In this document: positions 23,304 to 32,052 of the stretch, in pieces
How positions within the stretch are numbered: position 1 is the stretch's first letter
Layout: the number at the start of each line of letters is the position of its first letter
Source: Nocardioides marinus
Lineage (GTDB): Bacteria; Actinomycetota; Actinomycetes; Propionibacteriales; Nocardioidaceae
Direction: 5' to 3'
NCBI RefSeq assembly: GCF_013408145.1
Contig: NZ_JACBZI010000001.1
Coordinates: 3,734,001 to 3,798,000, forward strand
Length of the DNA: 64,000 nt
Notes under the pieces: model-generated
What the model was told of the DNA's origin: nothing
What the model saw: the letters and a program-made list of their open reading frames with translations, nothing else
Database searches by the model: none
Made by a program: the position numbers and the translations under genes

Positions 23304-26300
23304 CTACCGCGCCGACTCCCGCAGCGTCGACCCCCGCGCCCCGCGCACGGTCAGGGTGGCGGAGACCAGCGCCACGGCACCGAACAGCGCGGCGGTGACC
23401 AGCGCGAGCAGCGCGAGCCGCCACGGGTCGATGGCCGCGACGAGGGCCGGGGTGGACAGCGTCTCGGCGTAGCCGAGCGTGACGGTGCGCAGGACGACGT
23501 ACTGCGCCAGTGACCCGGCCGCGAGCCCGGCGACCGCCGTCCCGCCGAGCACCAGCACCAGCTCACGAAGCACCGAGCCCATCACCTGTCGCCGCGGGAC
23601 CCCCACCACCCGCAGCGCGGCGGCGTCGCGGCGGCGGGCCGGCAGCTGGACGGCGGTGCTGACCGCCAGCGACGCGACCGCCATCAGCAGCACCAGGGCC
23701 GCGACGACGGCGTAGAGCCGCAGGGCCAGGGCGTACGCCGTCGCGTCGAGCCCCGCCTTCACCTCGTCGTACGTCGTCTCCTCGGTGAGCCCGGCGTCGC
23801 GCAGCTGCCCCACGACCGACGCCGGGGTGTCGGCGCGGGCCATGACGTAGACGTCGGTGTTCTGGTCGTAGACCTTGCGGCCGGTGGCGAAGGTGTCGTA
23901 GTCGATGAGCAGCCCGCGCGGGCCGAGGAGCGGCACGCTGCCCGCCTCGACCACGGGGTCGACGTCGAAGCTCAGCGGGGTACCGGCGTTGTAGGTGTCC
24001 GCGGAGGTCTCGGTGCGCGCGTCGACTCCCGCGACGACCGGCAGCTCGGCGGGCGGGTCGCCCGCGCCGATCTGGACGATCACCGGCGTGGGGCTCGACA
24101 CCGCCACGGCCAGGCCGGCGCCGTCGCGCTCGAGGGAGTCCACCGCGTCGTTGCCGGTGGCACCGGGGACCAGCGCCCAGCCGCCCTCGGAGAGCGCGGT
24201 GGCGACCGGCTGGCGGTCGACGGTGACCGACTCCAGCGTGAGCGTGCCGTCCATCGCGGTGGGCAGGGCGGCGGCGGAGCCGAGGGTGATCTGCTCGAGG
24301 CGGCAGCCGTCCCGGCAGAACGGCGTCGCCGCCGAGACCGCCGACCGACCCTCGGCGACGGGGCCGAGGAAGATCGTGCGCGGCCGGTCGGTGGGCGGCA
24401 CCAGGCGCAGCCGCACGACCAGGGGCTCCTCGGTCCGCAGCCGGTTGTCGAGGTCGAGCCCGACGCGCCGACCGGTGACGACGGGGACCGGGCCGGTGGC
24501 GAGCAGGTCGGCGACCTCGGCGGCGGAGGTGCCGGGGGTCCACTGGTCGTTCCAGAGCCCGACCCGGGCGAGCCGGGTGGTGTCCAGGACGGAGAAGACC
24601 GGGCCGGGCTGGGGGGTGGCGATGGTGCTGCCGGCCATCAGCCACTGGCCCTCGGGGTCGATGCCCCGGGTCAGGCCCACGGTGTCGTCGAGGCTCTGCT
24701 CGGAGGTCCACAGCACCGCGGCCGGGGCCCGGGTCGCGGCCACCGAGGCCCGCCACGCCGACGAGGAGTCGTAGACCCCGGCACCGAAGACGCAGATCGC
24801 GATGGCCGCGGTGACCGGCAGGATCACCAGCGTCCCCTCCTGGCGGCGCGACAGCGCGCGCACGGCCACGAAGGAGCCCAGCGACCGGGTGTGCGGCACC
24901 GCGCGGGTCCACCACGTCGCCAGCGAGGAGGTCAGCCGGCTCGCACCCAGGCCGGCGACGACGGCCAGCAGCACCGGCAGGACCAGGTCGGTCACGTCGG
25001 GGCGGCCGCGCTCGGTGGAGCTCAGCTTGCTCAGCAGCACCGCGAGCGCCGCGGCGACCAGGGCCAGCTGGGCGACGACCGCGGCCCGGCGCGCACGCCG
25101 CGGGCGTCGTACGCCGCCGAGCTGGTCCTCGAGGGGGATCCGCACCACGAGGCCGACCGCGGCCACGGCGACCGTGGCGGCGCCGAGCCCGACCAGGCCG
25201 CCGGCCGCCAGCGAGGTCCACGGCACCCGCAGCGGCAGGCCGGGCACCAGCCAGGCCTCGATCAGCAGCAGCACCGTCCCGACGCCGACGAGCCCACCGA
25301 CGGGCACGGCGAGCGCGAGCAGGGTGAGCGGCTCGGACATCCCCAGCGTCCACATCCGGCGCCGCGGCAGGCCGCGCAGCGAGGCGAGCGCGAGCTCGGG
25401 CATCCGCAGGTCGGCCGCCGCGGTGAGCAGGCGCAGCAGTAGGGCGAGCGCGACCAGGACGAGGCTGATCGCGGCCGGGGACACCGAGGCGCGGGCCGTG
25501 GCCTGCTGGTCGCGGACCTCCGCCACGACGCCGTCGATGTCGTTGATGGAGCGCTCGACCAGGGTGCCCCCCTCGAGGGCGGCGCTGTAGTCCTGCTGCG
25601 CGCGGGCGACCACGGCGACCTGCTCGAGGTCGGAGACCTGCAGGTCGGCGGGGACACCGAGCCGGCGGTCGACCAGCACCTCGTAGCCGACGCCCGCGGC
25701 GGCGCGCTCGACCGCCTCGGCGGTGCCCAGCATGGGGGCCGGCTGGTAGGGCATGTTGGCCGGCGGGGGCGTCGGCGGGCGGGTGCTGAGCCGCCCGGAC
25801 TCGAACCAGTAGTCGGCCTCCTCGGGCCCGGGCGCGGAGTAGGTGCCGACCACCTCGATGGTGCCGAGACCCGCGACCGGGGAGGTGTCGCCGATCGAGA
25901 GCCCGGTGATCGTGGAGTCCAGCGCCAGCAGCAGCACCTCGTCGGGCGCCTCGGGGCAGCGCCCCTCGATCACGAGGTGGTCGCAGTAGTCCGGCGCCCA
26001 GCCCAGCCGCGCGAGCCCGCCGAGCCCCTCGGTCTGCTGGGTGCGCACGAAGACCTGCGGGTCCAGGTAGAGCCCGGCCCCCTGATCGGCCCCTCCACCA
26101 GCCACCTCAGCGGCCTCGTCCGTGGCGCGCCCAGCTGCAGCGCGGGCGTCCCGCAGCACCTCCTCGAGGTCGGGGGCCACGCCCGCGTCGGGCGTCCACA
26201 CCCAGGACAGGCCGGTGAGGTTGTCCGGGGCCTCGGCGAGCCGGGTGACCAGGAACGAGCTGGTCACGGCCCCCTGGAAGGCCGGCCCGAGCACGGCCGA

Positions 26301-26399
26301 GCCCACGGCCAGCGCGGTCAGGACCACCGAGCCGATCGACAGCAGCAGGCGGGAGCGCAGGCCGCGCAGGACCGTGGGCAGCAGTGCGGGACCCCTCAT
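23304..26399 (-). CDS. ABC transporter permease, FtsX-like, very large
   Basis: The protein has 1031 residues. It starts at ATG 26399 behind a perfect AGGAGG ribosome site and overlaps the previous gene by 4 bases. A first membrane helix (SRLLLSIGSVVLTALAVGSA) precedes a long extracytoplasmic part, then a central helix set (ISLVLVALALLLRLLTAAAD) and further clusters around residues 520-600. The C-terminal FtsX domain has helices VVAALVLLMAVASLAVSTAV, ELVLVLGGTAVAGLAAGSLA and LALLALVTAALFGAVALVSA. Together with the next three genes it forms an exporter or lipid/envelope-type ABC complex. The substrate is unknown. Confidence 0.82.
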   Translation of the reverse strand: MRGPALLPTVLRGLRSRLLLSIGSVVLTALAVGSAVLGPAFQGAVTSSFLVTRLAEAPDNLTGLSWVWTPDAGVAPDLEEVLRDARAAAGRATDEAAEVAGGGADQGAGLYLDPQVFVRTQQTEGLGGLARLGWAPDYCDHLVIEGRCPEAPDEVLLLALDSTITGLSIGDTSPVAGLGTIEVVGTYSAPGPEEADYWFESGRLSTRPPTPPPANMPYQPAPMLGTAEAVERAAAGVGYEVLVDRRLGVPADLQVSDLEQVAVVARAQQDYSAALEGGTLVERSINDIDGVVAEVRDQQATARASVSPAAISLVLVALALLLRLLTAAADLRMPELALASLRGLPRRRMWTLGMSEPLTLLALAVPVGGLVGVGTVLLLIEAWLVPGLPLRVPWTSLAAGGLVGLGAATVAVAAVGLVVRIPLEDQLGGVRRPRRARRAAVVAQLALVAAALAVLLSKLSSTERGRPDVTDLVLPVLLAVVAGLGASRLTSSLATWWTRAVPHTRSLGSFVAVRALSRRQEGTLVILPVTAAIAICVFGAGVYDSSSAWRASVAATRAPAAVLWTSEQSLDDTVGLTRGIDPEGQWLMAGSTIATPQPGPVFSVLDTTRLARVGLWNDQWTPGTSAAEVADLLATGPVPVVTGRRVGLDLDNRLRTEEPLVVRLRLVPPTDRPRTIFLGPVAEGRSAVSAATPFCRDGCRLEQITLGSAAALPTAMDGTLTLESVTVDRQPVATALSEGGWALVPGATGNDAVDSLERDGAGLAVAVSSPTPVIVQIGAGDPPAELPVVAGVDARTETSADTYNAGTPLSFDVDPVVEAGSVPLLGPRGLLIDYDTFATGRKVYDQNTDVYVMARADTPASVVGQLRDAGLTEETTYDEVKAGLDATAYALALRLYAVVAALVLLMAVASLAVSTAVQLPARRRDAAALRVVGVPRRQVMGSVLRELVLVLGGTAVAGLAAGSLAQYVVLRTVTLGYAETLSTPALVAAIDPWRLALLALVTAALFGAVALVSATLTVRGARGSTLRESAR

Positions 26400-28714
26400 C
26401 GGGCCTCCTCGCGCAGCACGGCCGGGGCGGACTCGCGGGAGCCGACGTCGCGGCCGCGCAGCAGCACCACCACGACGATCAGCGACGCCAGCAGCGCCGG
26501 CACGACGAGCGGCAGCGGGGCGACGGCGGTGCGCAGGGCGACCGCGTGCTCGGGCACCACGACCAGGCCCAGGCGGCCCAGCAGCAGCGCGACCGCGAGG
26601 TAGACACCACCGACCACGGCGACGCCGGTGGCCACCAGCAGGAGCACGGCCTCCACGACGGTGCTGCGCCGCAGCGTCGCGCGGGTGATCCCCAGGGCCC
26701 GCAGGGCGGCCACGTCGCGCACCCATGCGCCCCGCTGCCGGGCGACGGCGGTCACCAGCACCAGCAGCGCCACGAGCAGGCAGCAGATCGCGGTCATCAG
26801 GTAGGCCTGGGCCTGGGTCGCGCCCGTGGCGTCGCGCACCTGCTCGGTGACCCGCTCCAGGGGGCGGGCCTGCGAGCCGGTCTCCTCCGCCAGGGCGGTG
26901 AGCAGCTCGGCGGGGGCGTCGGCGCGGGCCAGCACCATCACCTCCGCGGCGGGGATCGTGGGGGGCGCGCCGGCGGCGGCGCGCGGGAGGTCGGCGTAGA
27001 CGCCGTCGGCCTCCACCAGCGGCAGCGCGGGGAAGCGGGCCACCACCCGGGCCGGCAGGTCCTCCCCGCCGGGCGACTCCAGCACCGGGTCGCCCTCCCA
27101 GGTGACGGTGCGGGTGACGAGGACGGGGACGGCTCCCTCGCCGCGGGAGGGTACGGCGGTGAGCCGGTCGTCCGCGGTGGGCGCCAGCAGTCCCTCGGCG
27201 ACCTCGACCGGTCCGCCGGGGCCCGCGGCGCTGGGTGCCCGGGCGGGCGACCAGGGCCGGTCGAGCACCGGGGTCGAGCCGAGCCGCAGGTCGGTCAGCA
27301 GGAACGGCAGCGGCCGGTCACCCGCGACGCGGGACAGGGTGATCGCCTCGACGGTGCACCCGTCGAGACAGTCGACCGGGGCGGAGACCGTCCGGGCCGC
27401 CCCGTCGAGGTCCAGCTCCGTGCCCAGCTGCACGCGCACCTCCTGGCCGGAGACGCGACGCAGGGTGAGCTCCGCCTGCGGCCGGAGCCGCCCCTGCTCG
27501 CGGGGGCTGACCCCGGCGACCTCCACCAGCACCCGGGACGCGGGTGCCGCGACGCTCGCGGCGGAGGCGGGGTCGACCAACCGGTCGGCCAGCTCGCCGA
27601 TGCGTGCGGCGCTGGTGCCCTCGTAGAACTCGCCGACCACCCGCTCGGCGCGGTCGACGTCGACGAACGCGCGCCGCGCCGCCACCGACCCCTCACCCGG
27701 CACCACGACCGCACCCATCAGCCACCGGCCCTGCGGGTCGAGCCGCTCGGTCAGCGCCAGCACGGCGGCGGCGTCGCCACCGTTGCCGCGCTCGAGGTCG
27801 AAGCGCAGCGGCGCACCGGCCTGCAGCCGCGCCGTCTCGTCGGCCCAGGCCGCCACCTGGACCGCACCCGTGACCGCCACCCCGGCCACGACGCCGGCCG
27901 CGACCAGCACCCGCAGGGGCGCTGCGGCATCGGCCGAGCGGGCCAGTCGCCGGGTGGCGAGGTAGGCCGGCAGACCACGCCGGCCGGTCCGGCGTACCCC
28001 GACGCGGGCGAGGGCGCCCATCGCCCACAGCGCGACGTGGCCGGCGGCCAGGCCGACCAGGGCGGGCCCGGCGAGCACGAGCAGGTCGGACTGGGTGCCG
28101 TCGACGACGCGCGCCCGGTAGACCGCGACGACGGCCCCGACCACCACGAGCACCTGCGCGAAGACCGCGGCGATGCCGGAGGCGCGGGGCCGCGCGGCGC
28201 CACGGACCTGCGCGACGAGGGGCTCGCGCAGCGCGGCGGCCATGCCGAGCAGCACCGCGACGAGGGCGACCACGACCACCACCGCGACGGCCGCGGCGAC
28301 GTCGGTTCCGGGTGCGCCCATCGGGTCTCCGACCCAGGAACGCGCGGCGAGGTCGGCGACGACCAGCCCCAGGCCGGTGCCGGCCGCGGCCCCGACGAGG
28401 AGCACCAGCAGCGGCTCGACCAGCAGCAGGGTGAACAGCTCACCACCCTCGAGACCGCGCAGGCGGGCCAGCGCGATCTCGGTACGCCGAGCGGAGGCGA
28501 GCTCGCGCCCCGTCGCCGGCACGGCGACCGCGCCGACCAGCAGCAGCGGCACGGCGAGCAGGCGGGAGGTGCCGGCCGCGGCGGCGAAGCCGACCACGGC
28601 CACGACGCCCCCGACGACCACGACGGTCAGCAGGAGCAGGGGCAGCAGCGTGCCCCGGCGCGCCCACGCACCCTGCAGGGTGCGGGACCGCAGCCGCGGC
28701 CGCGAGCCGCTCAC
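26396..28714 (-). CDS. ABC transporter permease, FtsX-like
   Basis: The 772-residue protein has an N-terminal pair of long helices (TLLPLLLLTVVVVGGVVAVV, LLAVPLLLVGAVAVPATG), a cluster around TLLLVEPLLVLLVGAAAGTG and AAAVAVVVVVALVAVLLGMA, an extracytoplasmic region of about 250 residues, and a C-terminal FtsX-like set (YLMTAICCLLVALLVLVTAV). It shares the duplicated layout of its partner. The start overlaps the ATPase stop by 4 bases and its own stop overlaps the next start, so subunits are made in a coupled way. Confidence 0.82.
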   Translation of the reverse strand: MSGSRPRLRSRTLQGAWARRGTLLPLLLLTVVVVGGVVAVVGFAAAAGTSRLLAVPLLLVGAVAVPATGRELASARRTEIALARLRGLEGGELFTLLLVEPLLVLLVGAAAGTGLGLVVADLAARSWVGDPMGAPGTDVAAAVAVVVVVALVAVLLGMAAALREPLVAQVRGAARPRASGIAAVFAQVLVVVGAVVAVYRARVVDGTQSDLLVLAGPALVGLAAGHVALWAMGALARVGVRRTGRRGLPAYLATRRLARSADAAAPLRVLVAAGVVAGVAVTGAVQVAAWADETARLQAGAPLRFDLERGNGGDAAAVLALTERLDPQGRWLMGAVVVPGEGSVAARRAFVDVDRAERVVGEFYEGTSAARIGELADRLVDPASAASVAAPASRVLVEVAGVSPREQGRLRPQAELTLRRVSGQEVRVQLGTELDLDGAARTVSAPVDCLDGCTVEAITLSRVAGDRPLPFLLTDLRLGSTPVLDRPWSPARAPSAAGPGGPVEVAEGLLAPTADDRLTAVPSRGEGAVPVLVTRTVTWEGDPVLESPGGEDLPARVVARFPALPLVEADGVYADLPRAAAGAPPTIPAAEVMVLARADAPAELLTALAEETGSQARPLERVTEQVRDATGATQAQAYLMTAICCLLVALLVLVTAVARQRGAWVRDVAALRALGITRATLRRSTVVEAVLLLVATGVAVVGGVYLAVALLLGRLGLVVVPEHAVALRTAVAPLPLVVPALLASLIVVVVLLRGRDVGSRESAPAVLREEAR

Positions 28715-29559
28715 GGGCTCCCCGGGGGTCGGCGGAACAGCTCGTACGGGTCGTCGTCCTCCTGCTGGTCGGGCGCCACCGTCGGGTGGTCTCGACGCCC
28801 GCTCGTCGCTGGCGCTCCTCGCTGCTCGACCACCGGGCCCCGCTGGTCGAGGTCCGGGCCCCGCTGGTCGAGGTCCGAGGGCGACGAGCCCCGGGACCCG
28901 GTGAGGTGGACCGGCTCGGTGTGGTCGACCAGGCGCCCCTCGTCGAGCGCGTGGTGGTCGTCGCAGGCGTCGACGACGGCAGGGTCGTGGGTGGCGACGA
29001 CGACGACCGCGCCGCGGTCGGCCTCGCGCCGCAGCTCGGCCAGCACCAGCCCGCGGTTGCCCTCGTCGAGCTCGGAGGTCGGCTCGTCGGCCAGCAGGAC
29101 GCCGGAGCCCACGCAGAGCCCGCGCGCCAGGGCGACCCGCTGCATCTGGCCGCCGGAGAGCTCCTCGACCTGCCGGTCACCGAGGTCGGCGATGTGGAAG
29201 CGGGCCAGCGCGGCGGCCGCCCGCTCGTCGGCCTCGTCGGGGTCCACGCCGCGGGCGCGCAGGGCGACCGAGACGTTCTCCCGCGCGGACAGGATCGGCA
29301 CCAGGCCGTAGACCTGCAGGACGAACGAGACCTCCGGTCGCGGGTCGCCGGTGCCGCGCCACATCGGCGCACCGGCGTACGTCGCCTCACCGGTGGTGGG
29401 GCGCAGCAGCCCGCCCGCGATGGAGAGCAGGGTCGTCTTGCCCGAGCCCGACGGGCCGGACAGGGCGGTCATCCGCCCGGCCGCGAAGGTCAGGTCGAGG
29501 TCGTGCAGCAGCGTGCGGGACAGCTCGTAGCGCACCCCGCTCAGGATCAGGTCGCTCAC
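28711..29559 (-). CDS. ABC transporter ATP-binding protein with repeat-derived C-terminal tail
   Basis: The protein has 282 residues. It contains Walker A GPSGSGKTT (35-43), the Q-loop in VLQVYGLVPILSARENV, the signature LSGGQMQRVALARGL, Walker B VLLADEPTSELD and the H-loop THDP. It is of the MacB/LolD type that drives FtsX permeases. After residue 230 or so the sequence changes to a hydrophilic tail with the exact duplication DLDQRGPDLDQRGP and then VVEQRGAPATSGRRDHP, which is a translation of the repeat element at 28785-28876. GTG 29559 overlaps the stop of the first ATPase gene (GTGA). Confidence 0.85.
   Translation of the reverse strand: MSDLILSGVRYELSRTLLHDLDLTFAAGRMTALSGPSGSGKTTLLSIAGGLLRPTTGEATYAGAPMWRGTGDPRPEVSFVLQVYGLVPILSARENVSVALRARGVDPDEADERAAAALARFHIADLGDRQVEELSGGQMQRVALARGLCVGSGVLLADEPTSELDEGNRGLVLAELRREADRGAVVVVATHDPAVVDACDDHHALDEGRLVDHTEPVHLTGSRGSSPSDLDQRGPDLDQRGPVVEQRGAPATSGRRDHPTVAPDQQEDDDPYELFRRPPGSP
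28785..28876. repeat. Dispersed repeat element plus 21-base tandem duplication inside a coding sequence
   Basis: The 50 bases at 28785-28834 run from GGTGGTCTCGACGCCC to GCTGCTCGACCACC and are the reverse complement of the repeat found at 46586-46632. They are followed by two identical 21-base units (28835-28855 and 28856-28876, beginning GGGCCCCGCTGGTCGAGG). The whole stretch is in frame with the ABC ATPase gene and lengthens its C-terminus. Confidence 0.8.
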
Positions 29560-30476
29560 TCGGTGCGAGCCTCTCCCTCGCCGGCCCCTCCGACCGCTTC
29601 TGCCGAGCGGGACACCACGAGCCGGTCGCTCTCCTCGGGCTCGATGCGCACCAGCGTCCCCTGCGGCCACTGCTCGGCCAGGTGGGTGGGCAGGTGCACG
29701 ACCCCCTCGGCGCCGATGACGACGTACTCCGCGCCGTCGCGCCCCTCCAGGCCGACCCGGCCGCCCTTCATCGTGATCGTGCGCGGGAAGGTCGCGGCCA
29801 CCTCGGGCTGGTGGGTGACGACCACGATCGTGGTGCCGAGCTCGTCGCCGAGCTCGTGGATCAGGCTGATGACGGCGTCGCGGTCCTCGTGGGAGAGCTG
29901 GCTGGTGGGCTCGTCGGCCAGCAGCAGCTGGGGGCCGGTCGAGACCGCGCAGGCGAGCGCGAGCCGCTGGCGCTGGCCACCGGACATCGTGCTCACGACC
30001 TGGTCGGCGACCGAGGCCAGACCGACGCGGGCCAGCAGCTCCCGCTCGGGCACCGCCTGCTTGCGCTCGGCGCCGGAGAGGGCGAGGCGGGCGAAGGCGA
30101 TGTTCTGCCGGGCGGTGGCGTAGGGCAGCAGGTTGCGGGTCGCGCCCTGCAGCATCGTGCTGACCCGCCGCGAGCGCAGCCGCGCCAGCTCGGGCTCCGG
30201 CAGTCGCGAGATCTCGGAGTCACCGAGGAAGATCCGGCCCGCGCTGGGGCGCTGGATCCCGCCGAGCAGGGTCAGCAGCGTGGACTTGCCCGAGCCCGAC
30301 GGGCCGAGGAACGCCACCCGCTCGCCGGGACGGATCGACAGGTCGACCCCCTGCAGCGCGACGACGTCGTGGCCCTCGAAGGTGCGGTACAGGTGCACGA
30401 CACCCAGGCAGCGCACGCCCAGCCCGCCCTGCCTGTCCAGCTCCCCGAAGTCGACGTCGGCATCGACGACCGTCAC
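29556..30476 (-). CDS. ABC transporter ATP-binding protein with AbrB-like C-terminal extension
   Basis: The protein has 306 residues, starting at GTG 30476 with AGGAGG 7 bases upstream. It has Walker A GPSGSGKST (58-66), the signature MSGGQRQRLALA, Walker B LLLADEPTSQL and the H-loop VTHQP. The D-loop reads SQLS where most ABC proteins have SALD. The last 70 residues (EYVVIGAEGVVHLPTHLAEQ and TLVRIEPEESDRLVV) resemble the swapped-hairpin fold of AbrB/SpoVT proteins. It is the first gene of the four-gene exporter operon and presumably pairs with the second ATPase. Confidence 0.82.
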   Translation of the reverse strand: MTVVDADVDFGELDRQGGLGVRCLGVVHLYRTFEGHDVVALQGVDLSIRPGERVAFLGPSGSGKSTLLTLLGGIQRPSAGRIFLGDSEISRLPEPELARLRSRRVSTMLQGATRNLLPYATARQNIAFARLALSGAERKQAVPERELLARVGLASVADQVVSTMSGGQRQRLALACAVSTGPQLLLADEPTSQLSHEDRDAVISLIHELGDELGTTIVVVTHQPEVAATFPRTITMKGGRVGLEGRDGAEYVVIGAEGVVHLPTHLAEQWPQGTLVRIEPEESDRLVVSRSAEAVGGAGEGEARTE

Positions 30477-30593
30477 CTGATGACCTCCTGTCCGTGGGCC
30501 AGCAGACAGTAAAGGGTGCGGTCGGGGCAACCGTCGGCGCCGGTTCGTTGCGGGCTCGTGACCCTGGCCGGGTGGGGCCGTGACCGCGAGGCG

Positions 30594-30599
30594 TAGGTT
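30594..30599 (+). promoter_or_regulatory. -10 element of the MFS gene
   Basis: TAGGTT lies 7 bases before GTG 30607, the spacing of a leaderless start. This favours GTG 30607 over the upstream GTG at 30580. Confidence 0.5.
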
Positions 30600-30606
30600 C
30601 TCGCCC

Positions 30607-31908
30607 GTGACGGGGGCGGTCGGACGGTGGCGCGGGCTGGCCGCTGACACCCGGCCGCTGAAGGTCCCCGACTTCCGGCGGTTGTGGACCGCCAACATCA
30701 TCACCGTCATCGGCGCCCAGCTGACGGTCGTGGCGGTGCCGGCCCAGATCTACGCCGACACCGGCTCCTCGGCGTACGTCGGGCTGACCGGGGTCTTCGG
30801 CCTGGTGCCCCTCGTCGTCTTCGGCCTGTACGGCGGTGCGCTGGCCGACGTGTTCGACCGCCGCACGATCCTGCTGGTCACGACCATCGGCCTGATCGTG
30901 ACCAGCGGCCTGTTCGCCGCACAGGCGTTCGCCGGCTCGACGAACGTCTGGCTGCTGCTGTCGCTGTTCGCGGTGCAGCAGGCGTTCTTCGCGGTCAACC
31001 AACCCACCCGCAGCGCGTTGCTGCCCCGGCTGGTCCCCGCCGCGCTGCTCCCGGCGGCCAACTCGCTGAACATGACCGTCATGCAGGCCGGTGCGATCGC
31101 CGGCCCGCTGGTGGCCGGCATCCTCATCCCGTTCACCGGGTTCGGCTGGCTCTACGCGCTCGACACCGTCTCGCTGCTGGCCACGGTCTGGGCGGTGGTG
31201 CGGCTGCCGTCGCTGCGCATCGAGGGCGTGGCCGCGGTCGTGCCCGGCGTGCGGGCGGTCGTCGACGGCTTCGCCTACCTGCGCCACCAGCCGGTGCTGC
31301 TGATGTCCTTCGTCGTCGACATCATCGCGATGGTCTTCGGGATGCCGCGCGCGCTGTTCCCCGAGATCGCGCACCTCGACTTCGGCGGCCCCTCGGAGGG
31401 CGGGCTGACCTTCGCGCTGCTCTTCGCCGGCATCCCGGCGGGCGCGGTCGTAGGCGGCGTGCTCAGCGGCTGGGTCTCGCGGATCGTGCGGCAGGGCCTG
31501 GCCGTCGTCGTGTGCATCGTGGTGTGGGGCGTGGCGATGGCGGGGTTCGGCGTCGCGGTGCTGCTGGCCGACGCCGGTGGTGCCGGCTGGCAGCGGGCGA
31601 TGCTGGTGACCGCGCTGCTGATGCTGGTCGTCGGCGGTGCGGCCGACATGGCCTCGGCGGCGTTCCGGTCCTCGATGCTGCAGAGCGCGGCGGCCGACGA
31701 GGTCCGGGGCCGGCTGCAGGGGGTCTTCATCGTCGTGGTCGCCGGTGGCCCGCGAGTCGCCGACGTGGCGCACGGGGCGACCGCGGCGGCGGTCGGTGCC
31801 GGCGCAGCCGCGGCCGGCGGTGGCGTGCTGGTGGTGGTCGGTGTGGTGGTGGCGGCGCTGGTGGTGCCGTCGTTCGTGCGCTACCGGGTCACCGCCGCGA
31901 CCCGCTGA
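30607..31908 (+). CDS. MFS transporter (EntS-like)
   Basis: The 433-residue protein (442 if the GTG at 30580 is used) has twelve predicted helices from ANIITVIGAQLTVVAVPAQI to GVLVVVGVVVAALVVPSFV. The motif GGALADVFDRRTILL is the loop 2-3 signature, and AVNQPTRSALLPRLVPAALL is typical of the enterobactin-exporter-like MFS group. It is likely an exporter of a siderophore or drug. It is divergent from the ABC operon with about 130 bases between. Confidence 0.83.
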   Translation: MTGAVGRWRGLAADTRPLKVPDFRRLWTANIITVIGAQLTVVAVPAQIYADTGSSAYVGLTGVFGLVPLVVFGLYGGALADVFDRRTILLVTTIGLIVTSGLFAAQAFAGSTNVWLLLSLFAVQQAFFAVNQPTRSALLPRLVPAALLPAANSLNMTVMQAGAIAGPLVAGILIPFTGFGWLYALDTVSLLATVWAVVRLPSLRIEGVAAVVPGVRAVVDGFAYLRHQPVLLMSFVVDIIAMVFGMPRALFPEIAHLDFGGPSEGGLTFALLFAGIPAGAVVGGVLSGWVSRIVRQGLAVVVCIVVWGVAMAGFGVAVLLADAGGAGWQRAMLVTALLMLVVGGAADMASAAFRSSMLQSAAADEVRGRLQGVFIVVVAGGPRVADVAHGATAAAVGAGAAAAGGGVLVVVGVVVAALVVPSFVRYRVTAATR

Positions 31909-31918
31909 CGCGTGGTGG

Positions 31919-32043
31919 GCGGTGAGCCCTCAACCGGTTCCCCGAGCGGGACGGTTGACCACTCACCGCTCCCGGGCGGCGCCCCGCCCCCGGCGGTGAG
32001 CCCTCAACCGAGCGGCCGGCCGAACAGGTTGACCACTCACCGC
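31919..32043. repeat. Two tandem 51-base inverted repeats, 74-base period
   Basis: Copies at 31919-31969 and 31993-32043 share GCGGTGAGCCCTCAACCG on the left and GGTTGACCACTCACCGC on the right. The arms pair over 18 positions except for three in the middle. The 15-base or so loops differ between copies while the arms are identical, so the arms are under constraint or were copied recently. They fill the gap between convergent MFS and psuG genes. Confidence 0.78.
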
Positions 32044-32052
32044 CCCCCGGCG

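Noticed and set aside
26384..29311. A 975-residue plus-strand frame across the ABC permease and ATPase genes
   Set aside because: It is the reverse of clear permease and ATPase sequence and has His/Gln/Arg-rich shadow composition.
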